A DNA stretch of 6,657 bases, taken from Bacteroidaceae bacterium (GTDB lineage: Bacteria > Bacteroidota > Bacteroidia > Bacteroidales > Bacteroidaceae). The stretch spans positions 1 through 6,657 of the forward strand of contig JAGCWG010000245.1 in NCBI GenBank assembly GCA_017961965.1, read 5' to 3'. Position 1 is the stretch's first letter. Each line of letters starts with the position of its first letter. The notes under the pieces were generated by a model. It searched no databases, was not told the origin of the DNA, and saw only the letters and a list, made by a program, of their open reading frames with translations. A program made the position numbers and the translations under genes. Of the stretch, positions 1 through 3,961 are shown piece after piece.

Positions 1-192
1 ACCCACATCAACCCCGATGAGATCATCGAGTTCCTCAAATCCATCGACCTGTACGAAGTCCCGTATTACGGGAAGGGTGTAGCTCGGATATACACAGGCG
101 AACCGTACAGATACGGCTCCGCATGGCTCGTGAGTGAAATTCCCTCACGCGACATCGACCGGATCGAAGCGCTGTTACACGGCAATGTGTAA
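1..192 (+). CDS. C-terminal end of an unidentified protein (5' partial)
   Basis: The reading frame is open from the first base and ends at TAA 190-192, giving 63 residues. I do not recognise the family. The visible tail is mixed alpha/beta in character: it begins with an acidic helix-like stretch (NPDEIIEFLKSIDLYEV), has a Tyr/Gly-rich centre (YYGKGVARIYTGEPYRYG) and ends in a short helix (RDIDRIEALLHGN). There are no Cys residues and no membrane segment. The stop codon is formed by the right arm of an 18-bp palindrome (175-192) that recurs through the window. The next gene's ribosome binding site starts immediately after the stop, so the two are very likely co-transcribed. Confidence is in the frame being coding, not in function. 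Confidence 0.75.
   Translation, partial: THINPDEIIEFLKSIDLYEVPYYGKGVARIYTGEPYRYGSAWLVSEIPSRDIDRIEALLHGNV
175..192. repeat. dispersed palindrome, site 1 (TTACA-CGGCAATG-TGTAA)
   Basis: Exact arms. It overlaps the end of the first gene, and its right arm is the TAA stop codon. This register (TTA CAN ... NTG TAA) is only possible at a gene end. Confidence 0.85.
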
Positions 193-208
193 GAAAGGAG
201 TGATCGGC

Positions 209-412
209 GTGATTACAGCGACTGATGTAATTGACCGCATGGATGGTTGGTCCAACGTGCAAGTGAACAAGTACGACTCGGACACGGAGAAGTACGAGCT
301 CGTATGGGAGGACAGCAGCGAGAGCGCGATACCCGACGAGTACGGCGACCTCGCGGTGGAAGTGATACACATCTACGGCAACACTTTAGTGTTGGACTGT
401 GACGAACAGTGA
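209..412 (+). CDS. small acidic phage protein, unknown function
   Basis: 67 residues starting at GTG 209, chosen because AAAGGAG (194-200) lies 8 bases upstream. An ATG further upstream in the same frame (134) lies inside the preceding gene and has no ribosome binding site. The product is strongly acidic (many Asp/Glu, few Lys/Arg), beta-rich in appearance, with no Cys clusters or membrane segment. It begins ITATDVIDRMDGW and ends with a hydrophobic strand (VEVIHIYGNTLVLD). I cannot name a family; acidic proteins of this size are common in phage early regions. A TTACA-N8-TGTAA palindrome (213-230) is embedded in the first codons. The gene lies 16 bases after its upstream neighbour and 20 bases before the amidotransferase-like gene, consistent with one operon. 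Confidence 0.75.
   Translation: MITATDVIDRMDGWSNVQVNKYDSDTEKYELVWEDSSESAIPDEYGDLAVEVIHIYGNTLVLDCDEQ
213..230. repeat. dispersed palindrome, site 2 (TTACA-GCGACTGA-TGTAA)
   Basis: Exact arms, extended to ATTACA...TGTAAT. It begins two bases after the GTG start of the 67-residue gene, in the common register (ITATDVI). Confidence 0.85.
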
Positions 413-430
413 TTACAAGGAGGAATGTAA
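413..430. repeat. dispersed palindrome, site 3 (TTACA-AGGAGGAA-TGTAA)
   Basis: Exact arms. It fills the intergenic gap between TGA 410-412 and ATG 433, and the Shine-Dalgarno AGGAGG is the spacer. A bound protein or a hairpin would directly affect initiation of the amidotransferase gene. Confidence 0.88.
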
Positions 431-432
431 AA

Positions 433-1155
433 ATGTGCATTATCGCAGTAAGCAAAAAAGGCGTCCGTCAACCCACAATGCAACAGCTTCGCAACATGTT
501 CGACCGCAACCCCGATGGTGCAGGGTACATGTACGCAAGAGACGGTCTCGTGCATATCCACAAGGGCTTCATGAAGTGGGATGACTTCGAGCGCCAGATC
601 AAAGCCGAAAATTTCACCGCAGACGACCCTGTCGTCTATCACTTCAGAATCTCGACTCAGGCAGGTACACGCCCCGAGATGACACACCCGTTCCCGCTTA
701 CGGGACATCTCCCGTACTGCGAAGTGCTCGACCTGACATGCAAGTATGGCGTTGCACACAACGGGATTATCCACATGACCTCTTTCACGAAAGAGGTGCG
801 GTACTCCGATACTGCCTACTTCATCGCTTGGTACATGACGAAGCTCATCAGAGAACAGGCAGACATTACAGACCCCGCTGTAATCGACATGATCGAAGTG
901 CTCACAAACAGCAAGTGGGCAATCATGGACGGGGAAACAGGCGATATACAGATCGTGGGTAAGTTCGAGAACGTGAAGGGACTTCTGTTCTCGAATCACA
1001 CTTACGTCAAGTGTACATATGACCTCGACGTACCCAAGGGCAAGAAGTGGGGCAAGTACCCTGTGTACACTCTCGACGAACCCGAAGACGAAAAGGACAG
1101 CCCTTGGTGGGACTTTCCGTGGATTCACGACTACAGCAAGACCGACTACAGGTAA
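433..1155 (+). CDS. stand-alone class II glutamine amidotransferase-fold protein (Ntn hydrolase)
   Basis: 240 residues. The start at ATG 433 is fixed by AGGAGG (418-423) and by the second residue, Cys, which in class II glutamine amidotransferases becomes the N-terminal nucleophile after Met removal. Visible family landmarks in order: MCIIAV at 1-6; NPDGAGY at 26-32; HFRIST at 70-75, whose Arg matches the glutamine-carboxylate-binding Arg of the family; HPFP at 85-88; HNG at 109-111, matching the oxyanion-hole Asn-Gly; and SDT at 125-127. The family hydrolyses glutamine to release ammonia, normally for a fused or partner synthase. Here there is no synthase domain and none is encoded alongside, so the acceptor is unknown. 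Similar stand-alone proteins occur in phages. The C-terminus (from about 200) is Trp- and Asp/Glu-rich. An internal palindrome sits at 866-883. Amidotransferase versus other Ntn hydrolase activity is undecided. Confidence 0.88.
   Translation: MCIIAVSKKGVRQPTMQQLRNMFDRNPDGAGYMYARDGLVHIHKGFMKWDDFERQIKAENFTADDPVVYHFRISTQAGTRPEMTHPFPLTGHLPYCEVLDLTCKYGVAHNGIIHMTSFTKEVRYSDTAYFIAWYMTKLIREQADITDPAVIDMIEVLTNSKWAIMDGETGDIQIVGKFENVKGLLFSNHTYVKCTYDLDVPKGKKWGKYPVYTLDEPEDEKDSPWWDFPWIHDYSKTDYR
778..797. repeat. 8-bp hairpin inside the amidotransferase gene
   Basis: ACCTCTTT, loop CACG, AAAGAGGT. A second perfect hairpin in the same gene is at 621-637 (AGACGAC, CCT, GTCGTCT). Confidence 0.5.
866..883. repeat. 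dispersed palindrome, site 4 (TTACA-GACCCCGC-TGTAA)
   Basis: Exact arms with A/T extension; inside the amidotransferase gene, encoding ITDPAVI in the common register. Confidence 0.85.
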
Positions 1156-1169
1156 GGAGGCGATCAGCT

Positions 1170-1322
1170 ATGACGTACAAGGTCTGGTATCACTGCTCCG
1201 GTTGTATCGACATCGAAGCAGATAGCGAGAGTGAGGCGCTCGAACAGTTCGATGAACTGTCCGAGCACACCCTGCTCGACAACTCTTTTGGCTGGAACCG
1301 TGACGATATCGAAGAAAATTGA
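1170..1322 (+). CDS. 50-residue acidic protein, unknown function
   Basis: The start ATG 1170 follows AAGGAGG (1154-1160), which overlaps the amidotransferase stop codon. A longer frame back to 1047 exists but would overlap that gene heavily and lacks a ribosome binding site. The N-terminal half (TYKVWYHCSGCIDIEADSE, then SEALEQF) has the beta-strand then 'I-E-A-D-S-x-x-E-A-L' helix pattern seen in many small phage and plasmid proteins such as DpnD/PcfM-like ones; I offer that only as a resemblance. It has two Cys (9 and 12, CxxC), too few for a classical zinc finger on its own, though a dimer could bind metal. A 29-base imperfect hairpin lies within the gene (1238-1266). Only 13 bases separate its stop codon from the next start. 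Confidence 0.72.
   Translation: MTYKVWYHCSGCIDIEADSESEALEQFDELSEHTLLDNSFGWNRDDIEEN
1238..1266. repeat. 29-base imperfect hairpin in the 50-residue gene
   Basis: Stem GCTCG + ACAGTTC, loop GAT, then GAACTGT + CGAGC, with one A/C mismatch between the two stem blocks. It lies wholly in coding sequence with no T-run, so it is not a terminator. Confidence 0.6.
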
Positions 1323-1335
1323 GGAGGCATGCGCA

Positions 1336-1734
1336 ATGGCAAAATCTTATCATCCCATCACACACTCTCTCTTCACCGCCGTCAAAAGCCTGCTCGAAGC
1401 AGGCGCCACCTACGCAGAGGTGAAGAAATTTTACGGGCTCGGCACGGACACGATTGCTCGCATAAAGCAGTCCGAAACGCACGAGGAGTACAAGCAGATA
1501 CTTGCCGCTATCGCGATAAAAAAGCGTGAACGCGATCAGGCTCGTAAGCGCTCCGAAGAACCCAAGGTTACAGAGCCTGCTGTGGTTACAGAACCTGCTG
1601 TAGCCACACCGCCCCCTGTAGTCGCCCTGCCTCCGCTCTACAAGCGGGACATCACAGACCTGCTCAAAGAGCAGAACGACCTTCTGAAACTTATCAGTGA
1701 CAAGCTCGCATACATTGTGCAGCAATTAACGTGA
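1336..1734 (+). CDS. helix-turn-helix protein with Pro/Thr linker and C-terminal coiled coil
   Basis: 132 residues. ATG 1336 is chosen because GAGGAGG (1321-1327) is 8 bases upstream; ATG 1329 is only one base from the Shine-Dalgarno and in another frame. Residues about 14-46 form a resolvase/homeodomain-like helix-turn-helix (AVKSLLEAGATYAEVKKFYG, then GTDTIARIKQS). Residues 60-74 are very basic. Residues 77-99 form a Val-Thr-Glu-Pro-Ala linker containing two copies of VTEPAV followed by a related ATPPPV. Residues 104-131 are an amphipathic leucine-rich helix likely to oligomerise. The layout suggests a DNA-binding multimer. The linker is encoded by three back-to-back 18-bp units of the dispersed palindrome (1568-1621). 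Whether this protein binds those sites is inference. Confidence 0.82.
   Translation: MAKSYHPITHSLFTAVKSLLEAGATYAEVKKFYGLGTDTIARIKQSETHEEYKQILAAIAIKKRERDQARKRSEEPKVTEPAVVTEPAVATPPPVVALPPLYKRDITDLLKEQNDLLKLISDKLAYIVQQLT
1568..1621. repeat. three abutting 18-bp palindrome units, central one intact
   Basis: Units: 1568-1585 TTACA-N8-TGTGG, 1586-1603 TTACA-N8-TGTAG (intact core) and 1604-1621 CCACA-N8-TGTAG. They encode VTEPAV, VTEPAV and ATPPPV in the linker of the HTH protein. The tandem duplication is directly visible; the outer units are decayed matches. Confidence 0.75.
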
Positions 1735-1747
1735 GGAGGTGTGACAC

Positions 1748-1975
1748 ATGACGAAGGTTAACTGTTACGAAGAGCATTGTAATCTCGACGGCCTCGAAGT
1801 AGACATTCTGGTTCTTGAACGGGATTACGGGTGGGACATATACTACGCGAAGAAAAACTACACATACACTTGCGCTTTCGGCTTGAGCGAACCCAAAGTG
1901 AGCCTCGAAGAGGCTTTTGAGATCGCTAAAGCAAATGCGCTCAGTTACATGTGGAATTGGAGTGATTTTGAATGA
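1748..1975 (+). CDS. 75-residue protein, unknown function
   Basis: ATG 1748 lies 8 bases after GAGGAGG (1733-1739), which overlaps the previous gene's stop. The product is acidic and rich in Tyr/Trp, with three Cys (6, 11 and 39) that do not form a standard metal motif. A predicted beta-rich first half (LEVDILVLERDYGWDIYY) is followed by a helix (SLEEAFEIAKANALSYMWNW). I do not recognise a family. Its stop codon overlaps the next start (ATGA at 1972-1975), so translation of the two is probably coupled. It carries no exact copy of the palindrome, although an isolated TTACA occurs at 1945. Confidence 0.75.
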   Translation: MTKVNCYEEHCNLDGLEVDILVLERDYGWDIYYAKKNYTYTCAFGLSEPKVSLEEAFEIAKANALSYMWNWSDFE

Positions 1976-2172
1976 AAAACAAGTTCCTTGTTACATACGA
2001 CACTGTAATCGACAAAGGTCTCCAGATCGTCATATGGGCTGACTCCCGTGCTGACGTGAAGCCTATGCTCAAGCGCCATCTCGGAAGTGCGATGTTTCAC
2101 ATCAAGTCAATTACACCGCAGGATGTAAAGTCCGTTGCGCCATATATGACCAAGTTCGTGGAGGTGCAGTGA
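1972..2172 (+). CDS. 66-residue basic protein, unknown function
   Basis: It starts at ATG 1972, overlapping the upstream stop by four bases, with GGAG (1959-1962) 9 bases before it. The product is basic, with a hydrophobic strand (LQIVIWADS) followed by a helix (SRADVKPMLKRHL), a layout common among small phage proteins, but no family is recognisable and there are no Cys residues. Two exact TTACA-N8-TGTAA palindromes (1991-2008 and 2111-2128) lie inside, both in the same codon register, reading VTxxxVI and ITxxxVK. The gene overlaps the next start by one base (TGATG), which is a third consecutive coupled junction. Confidence 0.74.
   Translation: MKNKFLVTYDTVIDKGLQIVIWADSRADVKPMLKRHLGSAMFHIKSITPQDVKSVAPYMTKFVEVQ
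1991..2008. repeat. dispersed palindrome, site 6 (TTACA-TACGACAC-TGTAA)
   Basis: Exact arms; near the start of the 66-residue gene, encoding VTYDTVI in the common register. Confidence 0.85.
2111..2128. repeat. dispersed palindrome, site 7 (TTACA-CCGCAGGA-TGTAA)
   Basis: Exact arms; second copy in the same gene, encoding ITPQDVK in the common register. Confidence 0.85.
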
Positions 2173-2243
2173 TGAAAAAGAATCCGTTGCTCGAACTCAT
2201 TACAATCGTCCTTGTAATCCTCTTCATACGCTCGCTGTTCTGA
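2172..2243 (+). CDS. 23-residue single-pass membrane microprotein
   Basis: A very short gene from ATG 2172 to TGA 2241-2243. GGAGG (2160-2164) lies 7 bases upstream and the start overlaps the preceding stop (TGATG). The product has a basic N-terminus (MKKNP), then an unbroken hydrophobic stretch (LLELITIVLVILFI) and a short tail (RSLF), which is the size and shape of a small transmembrane peptide. A palindrome copy (2200-2217) encodes the centre of the membrane helix (ITIVLVI). Phage microproteins of this kind can act on membrane or host proteins, but nothing in the sequence identifies a target. The ribosome binding site and coupling are good; expression is unproven. Confidence 0.62.
   Translation: MKKNPLLELITIVLVILFIRSLF
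2200..2217. repeat. dispersed palindrome, site 8 (TTACA-ATCGTCCT-TGTAA)
   Basis: Exact arms with A/T extension; encodes ITIVLVI, the centre of the 23-residue membrane microprotein. Confidence 0.85.
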
Positions 2244-2270
2244 CGCTTGCCTATCGTAGCTGTATATGAT
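2240..2270 (+). promoter_or_regulatory. possible promoter before the XRE gene
   Basis: A TATGAT box (2265-2270, one mismatch to TATAAT) lies upstream of the XRE gene. The best -35 candidate is CTGACG (2240-2245), with a long 19-base spacing, so the match is weak. If used, the transcription start would fall inside the palindrome at 2274-2291, which would suit an operator. This 54-base gap is the largest on the plus-strand side of the terminator. Confidence 0.3.
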
Positions 2271-2273
2271 ATG

Positions 2274-2291
2274 CTACACGAGGAGGTGTAA
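2274..2291. promoter_or_regulatory. dispersed palindrome, site 9, in the XRE leader (CTACA-CGAGGAGG-TGTAA)
   Basis: One outer-base change. It is intergenic, lies 3 bases after the candidate -10 box and holds the XRE Shine-Dalgarno in its spacer, so it is the best-placed operator candidate. A decayed copy (TTACA-N8-TGTGC) follows inside the gene at 2372-2389. Confidence 0.7.
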
Positions 2292-2297
2292 CGTAAC

Positions 2298-2498
2298 ATG
2301 ACAGGCGAAGAGTTCAGACGAGCGCGAATAAGAGCCTGCATCACGCAGAGGAGGCTCGGCGAAATGCTCGGTTACAAGGGACGGTGTGCCGAAAACGTCG
2401 TGCAGAATTGGGAGTACGACAGGCAGCCGATCCCGATCAAACACTTTCGGCAACTTGCAAAGATACTTGAAATACCGCTCGAAAAGTTCATACCATGA
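2298..2498 (+). CDS. XRE/Cro-type helix-turn-helix regulator
   Basis: 66 residues, a single DNA-binding domain of the lambda Cro/CI (HTH_3) type and near the minimum size for the family. ATG 2298 follows AGGAGG (2281-2286). Features in order: helix 1 (EEFRRARIRA, 4-13), helix 2 with the family's T-Q-x-x-L pattern (TQRRLGEML, 16-24), recognition region about 31-39 (AENVVQNWE, ending in the typical W-E), then Pro44/Pro46 and the closing helix (IKHFRQLAKILEI, 47-59), and a final LEKFI. An extra basic turn (YKGRC, 26-30) lengthens the loop between helices 2 and 3. There is no oligomerisation or protease domain, so it resembles Cro-like or small accessory regulators rather than a full CI. A palindrome covers its leader and Shine-Dalgarno, suggesting autoregulation; that is inference. 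Confidence 0.88.
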   Translation: MTGEEFRRARIRACITQRRLGEMLGYKGRCAENVVQNWEYDRQPIPIKHFRQLAKILEIPLEKFIP

Positions 2499-2500
2499 CT

Positions 2501-2534
2501 AAAGGCGCTACACAACACCGTGTAGCGCCTTTTT
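2501..2534 (+). terminator. intrinsic terminator, probably bidirectional
   Basis: A perfect 13-bp stem (2501-2513 with 2520-2532) with a 6-base loop (AACACC) ends in a run of five T (2530-2534) on the plus strand. On the minus strand the stem is followed by four T, so it may also stop the convergent minus-strand operon. It begins two bases after the XRE stop codon. The stem contains the dispersed palindrome as CTACA-N8-TGTAG (2508-2525). Confidence 0.88.
2508..2525. repeat. dispersed palindrome, site 10, within the terminator (CTACA-CAACACCG-TGTAG)
   Basis: Both outer bases are changed together (C and G), which preserves the symmetry and the terminator stem. Confidence 0.75.
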
Positions 2535-2548
2535 CACTCATTAGCATC

Positions 2549-2569
2549 TTACCACAGAACAGGTGGTAA
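2549..2569. repeat. inverted repeat in the convergent intergenic region
   Basis: Seven-base arms TTACCAC and GTGGTAA flank 7 bases. With the terminator and the palindrome at 2581-2598 it makes three successive hairpin-capable elements within 100 bases. There is no T-run, so it is not a typical terminator on either strand. Confidence 0.55.
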
Positions 2570-2580
2570 AGCAACCCCTT

Positions 2581-2598
2581 TTACACAACTTCGTGTAA
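2581..2598. repeat. dispersed palindrome, site 11 (TTACA-CAACTTCG-TGTAA)
   Basis: Exact arms; intergenic, directly abutting the stop codon of the pentapeptide gene. The spacer resembles that of site 10 (CAACNNCG), which lengthens the stem to six pairs. Confidence 0.85.
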
Positions 2599-3288
2599 TC
2601 AATGACTAAGGTAGTCTTCAGCTTCCTTCCTCGTCATGAAGAAGTGAATCCCGTTTGCGCACTCTTCCCACCTGTTTTCGTCAAACTCCCATCTTGGCGA
2701 TACGACTCTCCCTTTAACGTATTCAAAGTGCGGATCGTGCGCAGAATACGCGTTTCTTACCCTTTTGCCGTCGTAGTCCGTGATGTCGAGTACTTTCGCT
2801 TTCGACGCCCTGCACTTCCTTCCCGTGCTGGACGACCGCTTCGCGTCTGCGGGTATGAGCAGCCTCACAATCACAGGCTCATACGCCTTGGTAAAGCACT
2901 TCTTCCACGCCTCAAACTCTCCCGTTTCCGGGCAAACCATCGGGAGATACGGGACGTGTTTAGCCTCTGCGAAATCGGCATCGTCGAGCCAGCAACCACG
3001 GAAGCTCACGCCCTCAAGTTCTGCCCTCTTGAATTGCGCGCTTCGCAGGTCGCAACCGATAAATGAGACGTTGTGTAGGTTTGCATCCTTAAAATCTGAG
3101 AATTTAAGGATGCACCTGCGGAAGGAAGCACCTTCAAGGTCTGATGCTGCAAATGAGACATTTTGCAGGTCATAATCGGTAAAGAACATACGGCGAAGAT
3201 TCATGCATTTCAGTTCAATCACGTCTCCGTCACAGATTTTGCGATCCTTTAGCGTTTCAAAAATGTCATCAATTTGCGGTTTTCTCAT
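2599..3288 (-). CDS. pentapeptide-repeat protein with C-terminal DUF5758-like domain
   Basis: 229 residues from ATG at 3286-3288, with GGAGG (3296-3300) 7 bases upstream. Residues about 28-112 are consecutive A(D/N)LxF-type pentapeptide repeats, for example LQNVSFAASDLEGASF, CILKFSDFKDANLHNVSF and LRSAQFKRAELEGVSF; such repeats fold as a right-handed quadrilateral beta-helix. From about 120 to the end comes a second domain with EAWKKC, VIVRLLIPADAKRSSSTGRKCR, GRVVSPRWEFDENRWEEC and NGIHFFMTRKEAEDYL, which I recognise as resembling the DUF5758 domain often found after pentapeptide repeats in phages and gut bacteria. Its function is unknown; other pentapeptide proteins mimic DNA and inhibit gyrase. 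It is the last gene of the minus-strand operon. A 12-bp inverted repeat lies within the repeat region (3082-3114). Confidence 0.88.
   Translation of the reverse strand: MRKPQIDDIFETLKDRKICDGDVIELKCMNLRRMFFTDYDLQNVSFAASDLEGASFRRCILKFSDFKDANLHNVSFIGCDLRSAQFKRAELEGVSFRGCWLDDADFAEAKHVPYLPMVCPETGEFEAWKKCFTKAYEPVIVRLLIPADAKRSSSTGRKCRASKAKVLDITDYDGKRVRNAYSAHDPHFEYVKGRVVSPRWEFDENRWEECANGIHFFMTRKEAEDYLSH
3082..3114. repeat. perfect 12-bp inverted repeat inside the pentapeptide gene
   Basis: TGCATCCTTAAA (3082-3093) and its exact reverse complement (3103-3114) flank nine bases. It lies in the codons for CILKFSDFKDANL. Ordinary pentapeptide coding does not require such symmetry. It could form a strong hairpin in mRNA or be a binding site. 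Confidence 0.75.
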
Positions 3289-3303
3289 AGTTAGCCCTCC
3301 TCG

Positions 3304-3477
3304 TCAGTCTTTACATTCTTCCTTGTAGTCCTTGCGCCTCTTCAGGTACCGCGCATAAGCGTCCCGAAAAGCTACCCTTACAAAAGCCGGTGTAATCCTC
3401 AGGTCGTTCCAATCGCGTTCACGTTTCCGTATGGCGGCTACCACGCGGAAGTGCCGCCTTACTGCTCGTTCGCCCAT
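3304..3477 (-). CDS. 57-residue strongly basic protein, unknown function
   Basis: ATG at 3475-3477, TGA at 3304-3306. AGGAGG (3482-3487) lies 4 bases upstream, a short but workable spacing. The product is dominated by Arg and Lys (MGERAVRRHFRVVAAIRKRE at the start, YLKRRKD near the end), with a likely helical body; such composition suits nucleic-acid binding, but no named domain is visible. Two palindromes lie inside it: 3378-3395 in the common codon register (RITPAFVR) and 3311-3328 near the stop in the other register (DYKEECK). It is 15 bases upstream of the pentapeptide gene and surely in the same operon. Confidence 0.72.
   Translation of the reverse strand: MGERAVRRHFRVVAAIRKRERDWNDLRITPAFVRVAFRDAYARYLKRRKDYKEECKD
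3311..3328. repeat. dispersed palindrome, site 12 (TTACA-TTCTTCCT-TGTAG)
   Basis: One outer change; in the last codons of the 57-residue gene in the less common register (DYKEECK). On the minus strand its spacer AGGAAGAA nearly equals that of site 3. Confidence 0.75.
3378..3395. repeat. dispersed palindrome, site 13 (TTACA-AAAGCCGG-TGTAA)
   Basis: Exact arms; inside the 57-residue basic gene, encoding ITPAFV on the minus strand in the common register. Confidence 0.85.
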
Positions 3478-3522
3478 AATGCCTCCTTGTGGTCATTGTG
3501 ACTATAAATGCAGCCGTTGATT

Positions 3523-3588
3523 TTACTCACTTTTGGTCTTCGTGGCGGTCTTCTTTTTTACAGGCCGCCATGTAAGCAGTCTCTTCAT
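3523..3588 (-). CDS. 21-residue basic microprotein, tentative
   Basis: ATG at 3586-3588 and TAA at 3523-3525. AGGAGG (3595-3600) lies 6 bases upstream, as good as at any gene in the window. The peptide is highly basic: MKRLLTWRPVKKK followed by a Thr/Lys tail. A palindrome (3558-3575) occupies codons 5-10 in the common register (LLTWRPVK). Whether this is a real microprotein or a translated leader of the next gene cannot be told; 45 bases separate it from the next start. Confidence 0.5.
   Translation of the reverse strand: MKRLLTWRPVKKKTATKTKSE
3558..3575. repeat. dispersed palindrome, site 14 (TTACA-GGCCGCCA-TGTAA)
   Basis: Exact arms; near the start of the 21-residue gene. It is the last copy before a 1.1-kb stretch without any. 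Confidence 0.85.
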
Positions 3589-3761
3589 GGCTATCCTCCT
3601 CTGCGATTATTAATGGCTGACGGCACTTATTCTCCTACCCCTTTATTTCGTGCCTGTCCTGCTTATCCACGGTCAGCTATGCTGCCTGATACGAGTTTCT
3701 CAAGGGTACAGGACGTTTGAATCAGCCAAGTTGTGAACTCATGGCATCTGCCTTTTTCAGC
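3589..3761. other. 173-base gap, possible structured RNA
   Basis: No convincing gene is visible on either strand. On the minus strand, 3656-3661 and 3710-3715 (GTCCTG/CAGGAC) pair and extend inward with TATCC/GGGTA after a two-base bulge, enclosing a CAGC-TAT-GCTG hairpin. This could be a folded leader for the genes after it or a relic. The minus-strand frame of the zinc-ribbon gene stays open for 32 codons past its TAG stop. An 11-codon GTG-started frame with AGGAG upstream also ends just before the next gene. None is strong enough to call. Confidence 0.35.
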
Positions 3762-3929
3762 CTATTCATGGTTATTTATTGGATATTCAGACCAATCAAT
3801 TTTCTGTCCGCATTGTGGGCAGTAATTATGTTCTACAATGTCCAATGTCTTGCCACAAGCACCACACTTGTATATTTTATTTCCATAGTATACACTCGGT
3901 TTCATTGGTTCTTCTTTGTTGCTTTCCAT
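3762..3929 (-). CDS. 55-residue zinc-ribbon protein
   Basis: ATG at 3927-3929, TAG at 3762-3764, with AGGAG 8 bases upstream. Two CxxC knuckles are visible: YKCGACGKTLD (Cys22 and Cys25) and YCPQCGQKIDW (Cys37 and Cys40), separated by 11 residues, which is a classical zinc-ribbon arrangement. The pattern CPQCGQKIDW is very common in small proteins from phages and mobile elements of Bacillota. The tail after the second knuckle is short. Its role is unknown; zinc ribbons of this kind bind nucleic acid or proteins. It is part of the AT-richer block of very small genes and lacks the palindrome family. Confidence 0.82.
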   Translation of the reverse strand: MESNKEEPMKPSVYYGNKIYKCGACGKTLDIVEHNYCPQCGQKIDWSEYPINNHE

Positions 3930-3961
3930 ACGTTTTTCTCCTATTCATCAGATAGAATTAT

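Noticed and set aside
373..1128. Long minus-strand frame (251 codons) opposite the amidotransferase gene
   Set aside because: It is antisense to a gene with clear catalytic motifs, has no ribosome binding site and has no recognisable domain.
1726..1743. TTAAC-N8-GTGTG around the Shine-Dalgarno of the 75-residue gene as a further caged site
   Set aside because: Neither arm matches TACA/TGTA.
2602..3066. Plus-strand frames opposite the pentapeptide-repeat gene
   Set aside because: Shadows of a clear pentapeptide/DUF5758-like protein.
3656..3715. tRNA-like fold on the minus strand (7-bp closing stem)
   Set aside because: At 60 bases it is too short and has no T-loop or anticodon arm of normal form.
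3831..3848. CTACA-N8-TGTCT in the zinc-ribbon gene as a palindrome copy
   Set aside because: It lacks the TGTA half-site core; kept out of the count.
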